From Micromonospora_G sp040676775 (GTDB lineage Bacteria > Actinomycetota > Actinomycetes > Mycobacteriales > Micromonosporaceae), in the NCBI RefSeq assembly GCF_040676775.1, contig NZ_JBFAPP010000020.1, positions 1-64,000 of the forward strand: DNA of 64,000 bases, written 5' to 3'. The notes under the pieces were generated by a model. It had not been told where the DNA came from and searched no databases. It worked only from the letters and a program-made list of their open reading frames with translations. Made by a program: the position numbers and the translations under genes. The stretch's first letter is position 1; each line of letters opens with the position of its first letter. This document shows positions 26,622 to 35,836 of the stretch, piece after piece.

Positions 26622-28559
26622 GTGGAGACTCGGATCCGCCCCTGCCAGTCCTCGGACCAGGACGAGAGTGTCGATGACGCCGACGAGTTGATACTGCCGG
26701 AGTTGGAGGATCCCGACTGGATGCACCACGCCCGCGAGGTCGCGCACACGAGCTTCTGGGCGGTGGCCCGCCGCCTGCCCCACCTGGTGGGGGAGGCGAT
26801 CGGCGTGGCGTGGGCGACCAGCCGTCGGGACACGATCGCCTCGATCGGGTTGAATATCGCCGCTGGGGTGATGACCACCTTCGGGTTGCTGGCCACCACC
26901 AGCGTGCTGACCCAACTGTTCGCCGCCGGCCCAACCCCGGACCGGGTACGCGCCGCCCTTCCGGCGCTCCTGGTCGCAGCGGCGGCGGTGATGGCAAAAG
27001 GCGGGCTGACGATCGCCGCGGGGTGGGCCCAGGCCCGGCTGGTACCGCAGATCAACTACCGGGTGGAACTGCGGATGTTCGAGGCGACCACGGCGGTCGA
27101 CCTGGCCGCGTTCGACGATGCCGGGTTCGCCGAGGAAATGGACCGGGCACGGGACCGGGGGATGCGTGAGGCCGCTTCGATCGTCGACAACACCGTCAAC
27201 CTCATCACGGGTGTCGTCGGTGTGCTCGCGACCGCCGTCGCGGTCGCCGTCATCCAACCGATCCTGCTGCCCTGTTTGCTGCTCGCGGCCGTTCCGGAGG
27301 CGATCACCGCGGTGCGGATCGCCCGCCGCCAGTACCTGAACCTGCTGGCCCGAATCACCCGGCGCCGACGGATGTGGATGCTCGCCACCCTGATGGCAAA
27401 TCGACACACCGCCGCCGAGATCCGCTCCTACCAGATGCGTGAGTTCCTCCTTGGCGAGTACCGGCGGATGATGAACGCCGAGACCCACGCCGATCTCGAT
27501 CTGGTCCGTTCGCAGACGACCACCCGACTGTTCGGAGCTTCCGTCGCGGGGCTGGCCAGCTTCGCGGTGTACGGCGTCCTCGGCGGACTGCTTCTCGTCG
27601 GCTGGGTCGCCCTCGCCGCCGCCGCGACCGCGCTGCTGGCGTTGCAGACTGCACACTCCAGTCTGGGTATCGCGGTTTTCGCGACGAACTCGCTGTACGA
27701 GGACGCCCTCTATTACCAGGACTACCGCGATTTCCTCGATCGCGCGCACGGCCGCACCCGCCCATCCGGTGGTCAGCCCGCCAGCGGCTTCGACACGATC
27801 GAACTCGACCGAGTAAGCCTGAGCTATCCGGACACCGACACCCCCGCCGTGGACGGGGTCAGCCTGACCGTCCGACGCGGTCAGGTGATCGCCCTGGTCG
27901 GTGAGAACGGCTCTGGCAAGACCACCCTGGCCAAGCTCATAGCGGGCCTGTATCGACCCAGTTCCGGCACCATCCGCTGGGACGGCACCGACACCGCCGA
28001 TATCGACCCCGACAGCCTTGCCTCGCACGTCGCGGTGATGACCCAGGAATGGTGGAAGTTTCCCTTCACGGCGAGGCAGAACATTCTCATCGGGCGGCAC
28101 GACGGGCCGGTGAACAGGCCGGGCCCGAGCATGGAGGACGCCGCCCGAGCCGCCGCGGCGCACGACATGATCCTCGACCTGCCCTACGGCTACGACACCC
28201 TGCTCGACCGCGAGTTCAAGAACGGCCACGACCTGTCCGGAGGCCAGTGGCAACGCCTCGTCGCTGCCCGCAGTCTCTACCGGGACGCCCGCCTACTGGT
28301 CTGCGACGAACCCTCGGCCGCCCTCGACGCGCGCGCCGAACACGCGATGTTCCAGCACCTTCGCCGCCACCCCGACCGCCTGATCGTCCTGATCACCCAC
28401 CGGCTCGCCAACGTCCGGCACGCCGACCAGATCTACGTCATGCGCGAGGGACGACTCGTCCAGCAGGGCAACCACGACGAACTCATGGCCCAGGACGGGC
28501 TCTACCGTGAACTGTTCGACCTGCAGGCCGCCGGCTACCTGCCGGAGTCCGCGCCATGA
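26622..28559 (+). CDS. ABC exporter, fused membrane and ATPase domains
   Basis: A 645-residue half-transporter. After an acidic N-terminal extension of about 45 residues come about six membrane segments (residues 70-370), then the ATPase with Walker A GENGSGKTT near 427, signature LSGGQ near 537, Walker B LLVCDEPSAALD at about 560-571 and the switch His in LITHRL near 590. This organisation is that of exporters of lipids, peptides or drugs that work as dimers. The GTG at 26622 follows GAGGAGG. Similar stand-alone exporters often sit beside RiPP or antibiotic genes, but no precursor peptide could be identified with confidence. The substrate is unknown. Confidence 0.92.
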   Translation: METRIRPCQSSDQDESVDDADELILPELEDPDWMHHAREVAHTSFWAVARRLPHLVGEAIGVAWATSRRDTIASIGLNIAAGVMTTFGLLATTSVLTQLFAAGPTPDRVRAALPALLVAAAAVMAKGGLTIAAGWAQARLVPQINYRVELRMFEATTAVDLAAFDDAGFAEEMDRARDRGMREAASIVDNTVNLITGVVGVLATAVAVAVIQPILLPCLLLAAVPEAITAVRIARRQYLNLLARITRRRRMWMLATLMANRHTAAEIRSYQMREFLLGEYRRMMNAETHADLDLVRSQTTTRLFGASVAGLASFAVYGVLGGLLLVGWVALAAAATALLALQTAHSSLGIAVFATNSLYEDALYYQDYRDFLDRAHGRTRPSGGQPASGFDTIELDRVSLSYPDTDTPAVDGVSLTVRRGQVIALVGENGSGKTTLAKLIAGLYRPSSGTIRWDGTDTADIDPDSLASHVAVMTQEWWKFPFTARQNILIGRHDGPVNRPGPSMEDAARAAAAHDMILDLPYGYDTLLDREFKNGHDLSGGQWQRLVAARSLYRDARLLVCDEPSAALDARAEHAMFQHLRRHPDRLIVLITHRLANVRHADQIYVMREGRLVQQGNHDELMAQDGLYRELFDLQAAGYLPESAP

Positions 28560-28561
28560 TG

Positions 28562-28731
28562 TGCCGTACCCGTCGGGGCTCACCTCCTGCTTCGCCGTCC
28601 GGGTGGCCGACGGCGAACCGATCCTGGGCGACGACGAACTCTCCTGCGCCTGCCCGGTCATGGTCGGCCTGGACCGGGTGCCTATGCCGCGGCTTCGGAC
28701 CGACACGCCGGGCTGCCCATCCCGACGATGA
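28562..28731 (+). CDS. Short coding remnant or small Cys-rich protein after the exporter
   Basis: A GTG two bases after the exporter stop opens a 56-codon ORF whose third positions are almost all G or C, as in real genes here. It has four Cys (positions 11, 28, 30 and 51) and a central ILGDDELSCACPVMVGLD. It has no recognised domain. It may be a small protein coupled to the exporter or the 5-prime remnant of a truncated gene. The facing HAD gene ends 18 bp further on. Confidence 0.35.
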
Positions 28732-28749
28732 TCGTCGTCTGCGACTCAG

Positions 28750-29481
28750 CTATGGGATAGCCGGTGCCGCTCGGAGACCGGTTCGAGCCTCCGAGGTGCG
28801 GTTGTGCGTGGCTCGGGTGGCTGGTTCGAGGATGATGCGGGAGATCTCGTCGATAGACGCTGCGGGGAGATGCCAGGTCGGTGTGAAGTCGTCGGGCAGT
28901 GTGGTGCCGACGTAGATCGAGATTCGGGCCGCGCGAAGCATCGGCACGTCATTTGGCGTGTCACCCACGGCCGCGATCTGCTCCGCGGGAATGTCGAGGG
29001 CGCTGGCGTATTCGGCGAGCAGGGTGGGTTTGGTGGCCGGGAAGACGTGTCGGTACCCGCCGTTTCCGTCGGGTTCGCTGCCGAAGTGTGCGTCGACGCC
29101 GAGGCGGCCGGCGAAGTAGGCGACGTTCGGGGCGTGGGCGAGGGACACGATGACAGTGGCGATTCCGGCCGTGCGTAGCGCGGTGATCCCCTCGATCGCG
29201 CCGGGCGCCAGCGGGATGCCGGCGAGCGCCGCTTCCATGTCCCCGAGGCTGAGATGCTTCAGGTACTCCCACATGCCGAGCCGCGCCGCGATGAGCTCCT
29301 GCTCGGTACGCGACTGTTCCCAGACGGACATCTGAGCGGCAAAACCGAATACGTCGGCGATGGCCTCCATGCACGTCTGCCCACGGGTGAGGGTGCCATC
29401 GAGGTCGAAGGCGACCAGCCGAATCCCGGCCGGGGTGTCGGCAGGATCCCGCTGATCAGGGCCAGTGCGTTGGTACGGCAT
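28750..29481 (-). CDS. HAD-superfamily phosphatase (SerB-like)
   Basis: A 243-residue HAD hydrolase with all four motifs: FDLDGTLT (nucleophile Asp and acid Asp), a Ser in TVIVSLAHAP, Lys in ATKPTLL and GDTPNDVPML. The cap insertion between motifs I and II is helical (C1 type), as in phosphoserine-phosphatase-like enzymes. The likely role is dephosphorylation of a small metabolite. It is convergent with the ABC exporter, and nothing shows they work together. The start at 29481 places motif I near residue 25; an internal start cannot be excluded. Confidence 0.85.
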   Translation of the reverse strand: MPYQRTGPDQRDPADTPAGIRLVAFDLDGTLTRGQTCMEAIADVFGFAAQMSVWEQSRTEQELIAARLGMWEYLKHLSLGDMEAALAGIPLAPGAIEGITALRTAGIATVIVSLAHAPNVAYFAGRLGVDAHFGSEPDGNGGYRHVFPATKPTLLAEYASALDIPAEQIAAVGDTPNDVPMLRAARISIYVGTTLPDDFTPTWHLPAASIDEISRIILEPATRATHNRTSEARTGLRAAPAIP

Positions 29482-30150
29482 GGATGCTCCGAGTCAGGTC
29501 GTACCGTCTGCTGGCATCGGCGGCGTAGCCGATCCAGCCGCCGCTGCTGACACCTTGTCAGACGGCGGTGGTCGGGAGAAACCCTGATGCACTGCCGAAC
29601 CTGCGGTCGAGGTCATGGCCTGGCCGGCCCGGCCGGTTACCTGCTGAGCAATTCGACGAGCGTGTTGTCAGCCTGGGCCAGGATCGGTGGCCCGGTCAAG
29701 GGCGTGGTCAGGACCCGCTGGCAGTGGTCGAGTTCGACGTAGACCTCGCCGCCGATGCCGTCCTCGGCGGCTCGCAGCAGGGCGAACCGCTCAGCGGCGT
29801 CCGAGCACTCCTCGGCAGGAGGTAGCGCCGCCAGCGTCGCGTTCGACGTACCAGCCGGTGCTGAACAGTGGGGATCCCGGCTCGAACGTCGACTTCGACG
29901 CCGGTCGGCCGAGGGCGGTGACGACGGGCGGTTCGTACGGCGGCGATGACCGTCCCGTAGGTGGTCACCCGCTTGCTGCGGCTGATTCGTCACGGCGGGA
30001 GCCGCCGTACGTTCCCTGCGTGGACTTCATTGGCTGGTCAAAGCCGATTCATCTCGGATTCGGCCAAGATCGTTAACGTGGCCCCGATCCCCGTGTCGAG
30101 CGGGGCGTAGCGCGCCTCAGCGCCCGCTGTCTATCGAGTTGAGGATCCAA
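29482..30150. other. Intergenic region with only broken coding sequence
   Basis: Apart from the frameshifted remnant (29637-29968) I see no intact gene. The part from about 29970 to 30150 must carry the promoter of the large secreted glycosidase/phosphoesterase gene. No strong dyad was found there. Confidence 0.5.
29637..29968 (-). pseudogene. Frameshifted gene remnant, unknown family
   Basis: Coding-like sequence moves between frames on the minus strand. A GTG at 29968 opens MTTYGTVIAAV. From about 29940 to 29840 the best GC3 frame reads YEPPVVTALGRPASK and then GSPLFSTGWYVERDA. From about 29840 to the stop at 29637 the coding frame is another one (LPPAEECSDAAERFALLRAA to VELLSR). No single frame gives a clean protein, so the gene seems broken by at least two indels, or the assembly has errors here. 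The product is not recognised. Confidence 0.45.
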
Positions 30151-33100
30151 GTGAGATCGAGAGTCATAACCCTCAGGCGTTTCACGCCGCTGGTGGGCGT
30201 GCTCGCCACGGCGGTCACGCTGATGGCGTCTCCGGCGGTTGCGCAGGCGAACCCGGTGCAGCCGGACGCGCCCGTCACCGGCGGGCTTCCGTTGGTCAAC
30301 ACCACCGAGAAGATCGGTCCCGGAATCGGCCTCCAGCACCTGAAAGCGCTGGACCGGAGCGGTTGGTACGACGCGCAGTTCCTGACCGTGGACCTGTCCA
30401 ACAGCGCGGTCAGCACGGACCTGCTGACCTCGGGCCCGGTCGCCTCGGGCGGCCCGCTGAGTGTCGCGGCGAACAAGGCCGGCGCCGTGGCCGGCGTCAA
30501 CGGCGAGTTCTTCGACATCGGCAACAGCAATGCCGCGCTCGGCGGCGAGATCCAGGACGGCCAGCTGCTGAAGACGGCGGACATCGGCGGACGGCAGCAC
30601 GTCGGGGTGAGCCGGGACGGAATCGCCCAGCTCGTCGACCTCGCCGTCGACTCGAACGCGAACTTCGCCGGCGCGGACCACAAGGTTTTGTCGATCAATG
30701 CCGCCAACGGCGCCGGGGTACCCGCCGACGGCCTGGTCGCCTTCACCGGCGTCTGGGGGACCTACAGCCGTAACCGTGGGTTCACCGGCGTCGACGTCAG
30801 CCAGATCGCCGAGGTCCTGGTCTCGGGCGGCAAGGTCGTCTCCGTCACGCCCAGCGGACCGGCAGGTTCCGGCGCGATCCCGGACGACAGCTTCGTACTC
30901 GTCGGTCGCGATGCCGCGGCGACGGCGCTGCGCGCGCTGCAGCCGGGCGACCCGGTCACGCTGAAATACTCGCTGTCGAACGACGTGGCCAAGACGATGA
31001 AGTTCGCGCTCGGCGACGGCGGGACGATCGTGTCCGGCGGGAAGGTCGTTCCCGGTCTGGACACCTCGATCGCGCCGCGCACGGCGCTCGGTTTCAAGGA
31101 CGGCGGCCGCACCCTCGTACTCGCCACCTGGGATGGTCCGGGCGGCACCGGCAAGGGCGGCGTCGGCATCGACAAGGAGGCACGCGACCTCGCCGCCATG
31201 GGTGTCGAGACGGCGGTCAACCTGGACGGCGGCGGCTCCACGACGATGGTCGCCCGTGCGCTGGGCGCGAGCGAGACGACCGTACGGAATGTGCCGTCCG
31301 ACGGCCAGGAGCGCAACGACCCGAACGGCGTCGGCGTGTTCGTCGCCCCGGGCGACGGCAAGCTCCACCAGCTCCTGATCAAGCCGGCCGCGGCCGGGGC
31401 GTCCGGTGACGGCGGTGTGAAGGTCTTTCCCGGGCTGCGCCGTACGCTGCTCGCCCAGGGCCTCGACAACCACGAGACGCCCGTCGCGGTCGATCCGGAA
31501 TCGGTCCGCTGGAACGGCGGCGGTACGCCCGTGAAGTCCGGCGTGCTGCAGGCACCGGCGCGGGCGTCCGGCCGGATCTCGGTCACCGCCACCGTCGGTC
31601 GCACGACCGCCTCGACAAAGGTCGACGTGCTCGGCGACCTCGACAGCGTGGAACTGTCGACCGGTCGCCTCTCCATCGCCGACGCGACGCCCGACGCCGC
31701 GGCCACGGTGAGCGTCACCGGCCGCGACGGCCAGGGCTACACCGCTCCGATCGACCCGGCCGACCTCACGCTGGACTACGACCACGCCGTCGTCGACGTC
31801 CAGCCGTCCGCCGGCAAACTGAAGATCATCCCGGTGAAGGCCGCCGGCACGATCCTGACCATCTCCGTCGCGGGCAAGTCGGTACAGCTGCCGATCACGA
31901 TCGGCGTACAGAACGTGTCGGCGTACGACTTCGCCGACGACGTGCTCGCACGGTGGCGCAACAACAGCACCGCCGCGACGACGTTCTCCAAGGATCCCGA
32001 CGGCCTGCGGATCGACTTCGCCGCGATGCGCAACGTCGGCATCGCCGCGACCTCCACGGCCAACCGCGTGACGTTGCCGGGTCAGCCGCTGCGCGTGCGG
32101 GTACGGATCAAGTCCAGCATCGCCGTGCCGAGCGGGTTGACCTACCTGGGTTACACCGACGCCGCAGGCAAGGGTACGGGCGTCTACGGAACGGCGCTGG
32201 TGGCCAGCGACGAATGGCAGTACGCGACGTTCGCGCTGCCGGCCAACACGACGTTCCCGATCTCGATCTCGAGCTTCCAGGGGATCAACACCAGCGTGCC
32301 GCAGCAGCGCGCGGGTACGTTCGTCCTCAACCGCATCGAGGCCGACGTCCCGACGTCGATCGACCTCCCGGCGCAGCCGGACCTGCAAGCGGACCCGATC
32401 GTGTCGACCGACGGCTCGCTGAAGCACGCCACGGGAACCTGGACCTTCGCGTCGCTGTCGGACGTGCAGTTCACCGCGGACAACCCGAACCTGACCCAGG
32501 TCGCGACGGCGGCCCTGCACCGTATCCGGCAGACCAACCCGGACCTGGTGATCCTCAACGGCGACATCACCGACCGTGGTCTGCCGCAGGACCTCGCGCT
32601 GGCTCGGCAGGTGCTGACCGACGCGGGCTGCGATCTGGTTCCGGTCGGCCAGGAGCCGGCCGAGGACAGCACGCCCGACCCGAGCACCGGCAAGGTGCCG
32701 TGCTACTACGTCCCGGGCAACCACGAGTCGTACGGGCTCAACAACACCCAGTCGGACCTGTCGGCGTTCAAGGCGGAGTTCGGGCAGCCGTACCGGACGT
32801 TCGACCACAAGGGCACGCGGTTCATCCTGCTGGCCAGTTCCCTGGGTACGCTGCGCGGCACCGCCTGGGACCAGTTGCCGATGATGCAGCAGGCACTCGA
32901 CGACGCCAAGCGTGACGAGTCGGTACGCAACGTCGTCGTGGCCGCCCACCACCCGGTGGACGACCCGGCCGAGACGAAGTCCAGCCAACTCGGTGACCGC
33001 GACGAGGCGGCGCTCGTGGAACGGCTGCTCACGGACTTCCGCGACGAGACCGGCAAGGGCGCGGTGATGTTCGGCTCCCACGCCCAGATCGCGAACGTCC

Positions 33101-34065
33101 ACCGCGTCGAGGGTGTCCCGTACGTCGTGCTGCCCTCGTCGGGCAAGGACCCGTACGGCACACCGGACCGGGGCGGTTTCACCGGCTGGGTCGACTGGTC
33201 GGTGGACAGCCGCCGTAACGCCAACCAGCAGTGGCTCGAGGCGGACGTACGGGCCTTCGCGCAGTCGATCACGTTGAACGCGCCGGAGACCCTCGACCCG
33301 CAGCAGACGGCGCAGCTCAGCGGCAGCATCGTCCAGCCCCAGGGTGTATCCACCGGTTCGCGCGTCGTACCTCTGCGATACCCGATGTCGGTGCACTGGA
33401 GCGGATCGTCGAGCCTGGCGATCGGCAGCGGTACCGAGGCCATCGCCAACGCCCGCAGTGCCGGCAAGGTCGCGATCCTCGACCCGCAGACGCAGACGCT
33501 CAAGGCACTGCGCCGCGGTTCGGTGACGGTCACGGTGACGAACGACTCGATGCGCCAGTACACCGACAGCGCCTCGCTCGCGCCGATCACCGCCTCGAAG
33601 ACGATCCAGGTCGGACCGCCGCCGCCCGCCGGGCCGAAGTTCTCCGCCACCACCCCGGTGTTCACCGCGCAGCCGGTGGGCGCCTCCGGCCAGGTGCAGA
33701 AGGTCACCGTCACCAACACCGGCGACCAGGCACTGCGAATCCTCTCGACGGCCGTCGAGAGCACCAGCCTGGAACCACGGGACGCGTCCCGTGCCGACGG
33801 TGACCGGAAGGTGTTCCATGTCGACCGCGACCAGTGCTCGGACCGTACGATCGCCCCGGGGCGCACCTGCACCGTGTCGGTGCGCTTCAACCCGACGCAG
33901 CCGGACCTGACCTCGACGGCGTCGCTGGTCTTCCGTACGAACACGGTCGAGCGCCGCGAATTGGTTCCACTGAGTGCGACGAGCACCGAGTTCCAGTGGT
34001 GGAGCCTGGGTGGAGACGGTCCGGCCGGGTATCTGAGCCCGACCGGCTCGGCCCGCACCGAGTAG
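30151..34065 (+). CDS. Secreted phosphodiester glycosidase / metallophosphoesterase multidomain protein
   Basis: A 1304-residue exported protein. The signal peptide ends near residue 30 (SPAVAQA). Residues about 50-400 form a NAGPA-type phosphodiester glycosidase domain (AGVNGEFFDIG near 114, NLDGGGSTTM near 357), a family that removes GlcNAc from phosphodiester-linked sugars. A beta-rich Ig-like part follows to about 750. Residues about 765-1030 are a calcineurin-like metallophosphoesterase (SLSDVQF near 769, LNGDITD, GNHE near 856, AAHHPV, FGSHAQ). The end is an ASH-like Ig domain with two Cys (SDRTIAPGRTCTVSVRF). The combination suggests stepwise attack on a cell-wall or teichoic phosphodiester polymer outside the cell. 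The GTG at 30151 has GAGGA upstream; a TTG four codons earlier is less likely. Confidence 0.88.
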   Translation: MRSRVITLRRFTPLVGVLATAVTLMASPAVAQANPVQPDAPVTGGLPLVNTTEKIGPGIGLQHLKALDRSGWYDAQFLTVDLSNSAVSTDLLTSGPVASGGPLSVAANKAGAVAGVNGEFFDIGNSNAALGGEIQDGQLLKTADIGGRQHVGVSRDGIAQLVDLAVDSNANFAGADHKVLSINAANGAGVPADGLVAFTGVWGTYSRNRGFTGVDVSQIAEVLVSGGKVVSVTPSGPAGSGAIPDDSFVLVGRDAAATALRALQPGDPVTLKYSLSNDVAKTMKFALGDGGTIVSGGKVVPGLDTSIAPRTALGFKDGGRTLVLATWDGPGGTGKGGVGIDKEARDLAAMGVETAVNLDGGGSTTMVARALGASETTVRNVPSDGQERNDPNGVGVFVAPGDGKLHQLLIKPAAAGASGDGGVKVFPGLRRTLLAQGLDNHETPVAVDPESVRWNGGGTPVKSGVLQAPARASGRISVTATVGRTTASTKVDVLGDLDSVELSTGRLSIADATPDAAATVSVTGRDGQGYTAPIDPADLTLDYDHAVVDVQPSAGKLKIIPVKAAGTILTISVAGKSVQLPITIGVQNVSAYDFADDVLARWRNNSTAATTFSKDPDGLRIDFAAMRNVGIAATSTANRVTLPGQPLRVRVRIKSSIAVPSGLTYLGYTDAAGKGTGVYGTALVASDEWQYATFALPANTTFPISISSFQGINTSVPQQRAGTFVLNRIEADVPTSIDLPAQPDLQADPIVSTDGSLKHATGTWTFASLSDVQFTADNPNLTQVATAALHRIRQTNPDLVILNGDITDRGLPQDLALARQVLTDAGCDLVPVGQEPAEDSTPDPSTGKVPCYYVPGNHESYGLNNTQSDLSAFKAEFGQPYRTFDHKGTRFILLASSLGTLRGTAWDQLPMMQQALDDAKRDESVRNVVVAAHHPVDDPAETKSSQLGDRDEAALVERLLTDFRDETGKGAVMFGSHAQIANVHRVEGVPYVVLPSSGKDPYGTPDRGGFTGWVDWSVDSRRNANQQWLEADVRAFAQSITLNAPETLDPQQTAQLSGSIVQPQGVSTGSRVVPLRYPMSVHWSGSSSLAIGSGTEAIANARSAGKVAILDPQTQTLKALRRGSVTVTVTNDSMRQYTDSASLAPITASKTIQVGPPPPAGPKFSATTPVFTAQPVGASGQVQKVTVTNTGDQALRILSTAVESTSLEPRDASRADGDRKVFHVDRDQCSDRTIAPGRTCTVSVRFNPTQPDLTSTASLVFRTNTVERRELVPLSATSTEFQWWSLGGDGPAGYLSPTGSARTE

Positions 34066-34140
34066 CTCCGGACCTGGCCCGCACAGGTTCGCAGACCAGC
34101 ACCGGGCGGAGTCGGGCGCCAAATGCCCGATCCCGGTAGC

Positions 34141-34170
34141 GCGGGGCCCCGACGGATGTCGGGGCCCCGC
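34141..34170 (+). terminator. Strong hairpin after the glycosidase/phosphoesterase gene
   Basis: A perfect 13-bp stem, GCGGGGCCCCGAC (34141-34153) with GTCGGGGCCCCGC (34158-34170), and a GGAT loop sits 75 bp after the plus-strand stop. It could stop transcription from either side of the convergent pair. Confidence 0.75.
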
Positions 34171-34240
34171 CACCCATCCGGCCATCCGGCCTTGGCGGCC
34201 GAGGGCCCGACCGACAGGCCCCGGTGGGCGACGTCGACGA

Positions 34241-34282
34241 CACGTACGGCCGGTGCCCCGCGCGGGACACCGGCCGTACGTG
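34241..34282 (-). terminator. Strong hairpin at the end of the minus-strand secreted protein gene
   Basis: A perfect 15-bp stem, CACGTACGGCCGGTG (34241-34255) with CACCGGCCGTACGTG (34268-34282), and a 12-nt loop lies directly after the minus-strand stop at 34285. It fits a terminator for that gene. Confidence 0.75.
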
Positions 34283-34284
34283 CG

Positions 34285-35553
34285 TCAATAGATCGACGGC
34301 ATGAGGTAGATCATTCGGCCGGGGGACGATCCACTGGTGATGTGTTCGGTCACCGACCAGAGGTGCCCGGTGGACTGCCAGATGGAGAGGTCTTCCGGGC
34401 CGATCGGGATCTTGCGTGGGCTGCCGTTGAGATTGAGGGTGCTGCCGGAGGGCAGTGCCTTGTACAGGTTGCCGCTCCTGGTATTACCGTCGCTCTGGTT
34501 GAAGTAGAAGTTGATGCCGTTGGTGGCGGCGCCCTGGACGTTGCTCACCGGAAGGTTCCAGGCCGCGTCGGGTACGCCGTTCGTCGGCACGTGGTCGGTC
34601 ATGTTGTACGCCACCAAGCGGCCGTTGGCCGCCGCGCCGCCCGGGCAGTACTCGCCGACGATCAACCGGTCAGGGACGGCTGTCCGGTCGAGGCTGATGT
34701 AGGAGAACCGGGGGTCGGCTCCGGTGCTGAGGCAGAAGTTCGCCGACTTGCTGGCCGTCGGCCGTTGCCAGAATCCGATCTGCATCATCGCGTACTTGTA
34801 GGTGGAGGCGCAGTAGCTGTCCGGGGCGGTGCCGGCATCGGCCGTGTCGACCCAGCCGATGCCACTGCACGTCGTCGTGCCGTTGGTCGAGGCACCGAGG
34901 TCATAGATGTGCTTCATACCGAAAACGCGAATTCCCCAGTTCGTGTCCACCACGTAGAGGTAGTCCCCGTACCAGACCATGCCGCCGGCATGCAGGTCGT
35001 CGAGAGCCTTGAAGTTGTACCGGCCGAGCGCGCTGTCCCAGTACGGATTCGCCAGCAGCACGTGCCGGTACGCGTCCGTGGCGGTGTTCATCACCGATAT
35101 TCGAGCCCCGCTGGAACCCTCGTGGTACCAGCCGACGATCAGCCCCTGTTGTCCGTTCCAATCCTCGTCGCCGAGGGCGTCGGAGACGGTGGTGACCGCC
35201 TGCGGGATCCACGCGGTGGGGTCCAGGTCGGGGCCGGGACGGAGGCTGCTGGTGTCGGTCGACGCGAAGCAGTACCAGGCGATCGGTGTGGACTGGCCCA
35301 GTGCGTTGCTGCAGCTGCTTCCCCGGTAGGCGGCGGTGTGGTTGCCGTCCTGGAGGACCGCGGTCATGGTCGCCTTGACCATCGGAATCGCGTCGGCCGC
35401 AGGGTAGGACGTCCAGGACAGGGTGAAGTCGCCGATCGTGTCGGCCTGCGCGGCGGGTGCCGACACGGTGACACCGAGGGTCGTGACGAGAAGTGTGGCC
35501 ATCGAGGCCGCGGTGTGCCGTAGCCAACGGCGTGGGGGATGGTCTTGTGTCAT
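34285..35553 (-). CDS. Secreted protein of unknown function, possibly a beta-propeller
   Basis: A 422-residue exported protein with a signal peptide ending near SAPAAQA. The mature protein is rich in Trp, Tyr, Gly and Asp with repeated strand-like pieces (GLIVGWYHEGSSGARISVMN, GGMVWYGDYLYVVDTNWGIR, PDRLIVGEYC) that look like blades of a beta-propeller, and it has several Cys. I do not recognise a catalytic motif. The ATG at 35553 (MTQDHPPRRW) was chosen because AGGAGG lies nine bases upstream; a longer reading is possible but lacks a ribosome site. It is convergent with the glycosidase gene and divergent from the TPP enzyme gene. Confidence 0.75.
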   Translation of the reverse strand: MTQDHPPRRWLRHTAASMATLLVTTLGVTVSAPAAQADTIGDFTLSWTSYPAADAIPMVKATMTAVLQDGNHTAAYRGSSCSNALGQSTPIAWYCFASTDTSSLRPGPDLDPTAWIPQAVTTVSDALGDEDWNGQQGLIVGWYHEGSSGARISVMNTATDAYRHVLLANPYWDSALGRYNFKALDDLHAGGMVWYGDYLYVVDTNWGIRVFGMKHIYDLGASTNGTTTCSGIGWVDTADAGTAPDSYCASTYKYAMMQIGFWQRPTASKSANFCLSTGADPRFSYISLDRTAVPDRLIVGEYCPGGAAANGRLVAYNMTDHVPTNGVPDAAWNLPVSNVQGAATNGINFYFNQSDGNTRSGNLYKALPSGSTLNLNGSPRKIPIGPEDLSIWQSTGHLWSVTEHITSGSSPGRMIYLMPSIY

Positions 35554-35836
35554 GGGTGGCGTCCTCCTGGTTAACGGCGGGTGACACGTTCGTTGCCGAG
35601 TCCTTGTGTTCGGCTGAACGGGACCCAATCGAACCTGGCCGGAGTGCCGAGATCCTTGAGGAGGTCTTGAATCGGCTGGACGGGCCCGTCCGCCCGGCTC
35701 GAGCGGGCCGGGACGGGGCGGTCGGGTGGAGTTGCGAATGCTGCCGATTGGTCCTGGTTCGGGCGGCTACGCTGCTGGTACGAGTCTTCTGCCGCCCCGG
35801 CTGCTGGGCCTGGCGGCGAGCCGAAGGGTGGTGGCG

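Noticed and set aside
29840..29940. Lasso-peptide-leader-like YEPPVVTALG motif
   Set aside because: No start codon in that frame, no acidic residue at ring position 7 to 9 of a core, and no lasso cyclase, protease or RRE genes nearby.
30073..34185. Very long open frame on the minus strand opposite the glycosidase/phosphoesterase gene
   Set aside because: It is rich in Arg, Gly, Val and His with no domain, signal or ribosome site. It is the mirror of a high-GC3 gene on the other strand.
35678..35691. Perfect 14-bp palindrome GGACGGGCCCGTCC between divergent genes
   Set aside because: All-GC palindromes of this size are expected by chance at this base composition, and no second copy or regulator supports it.
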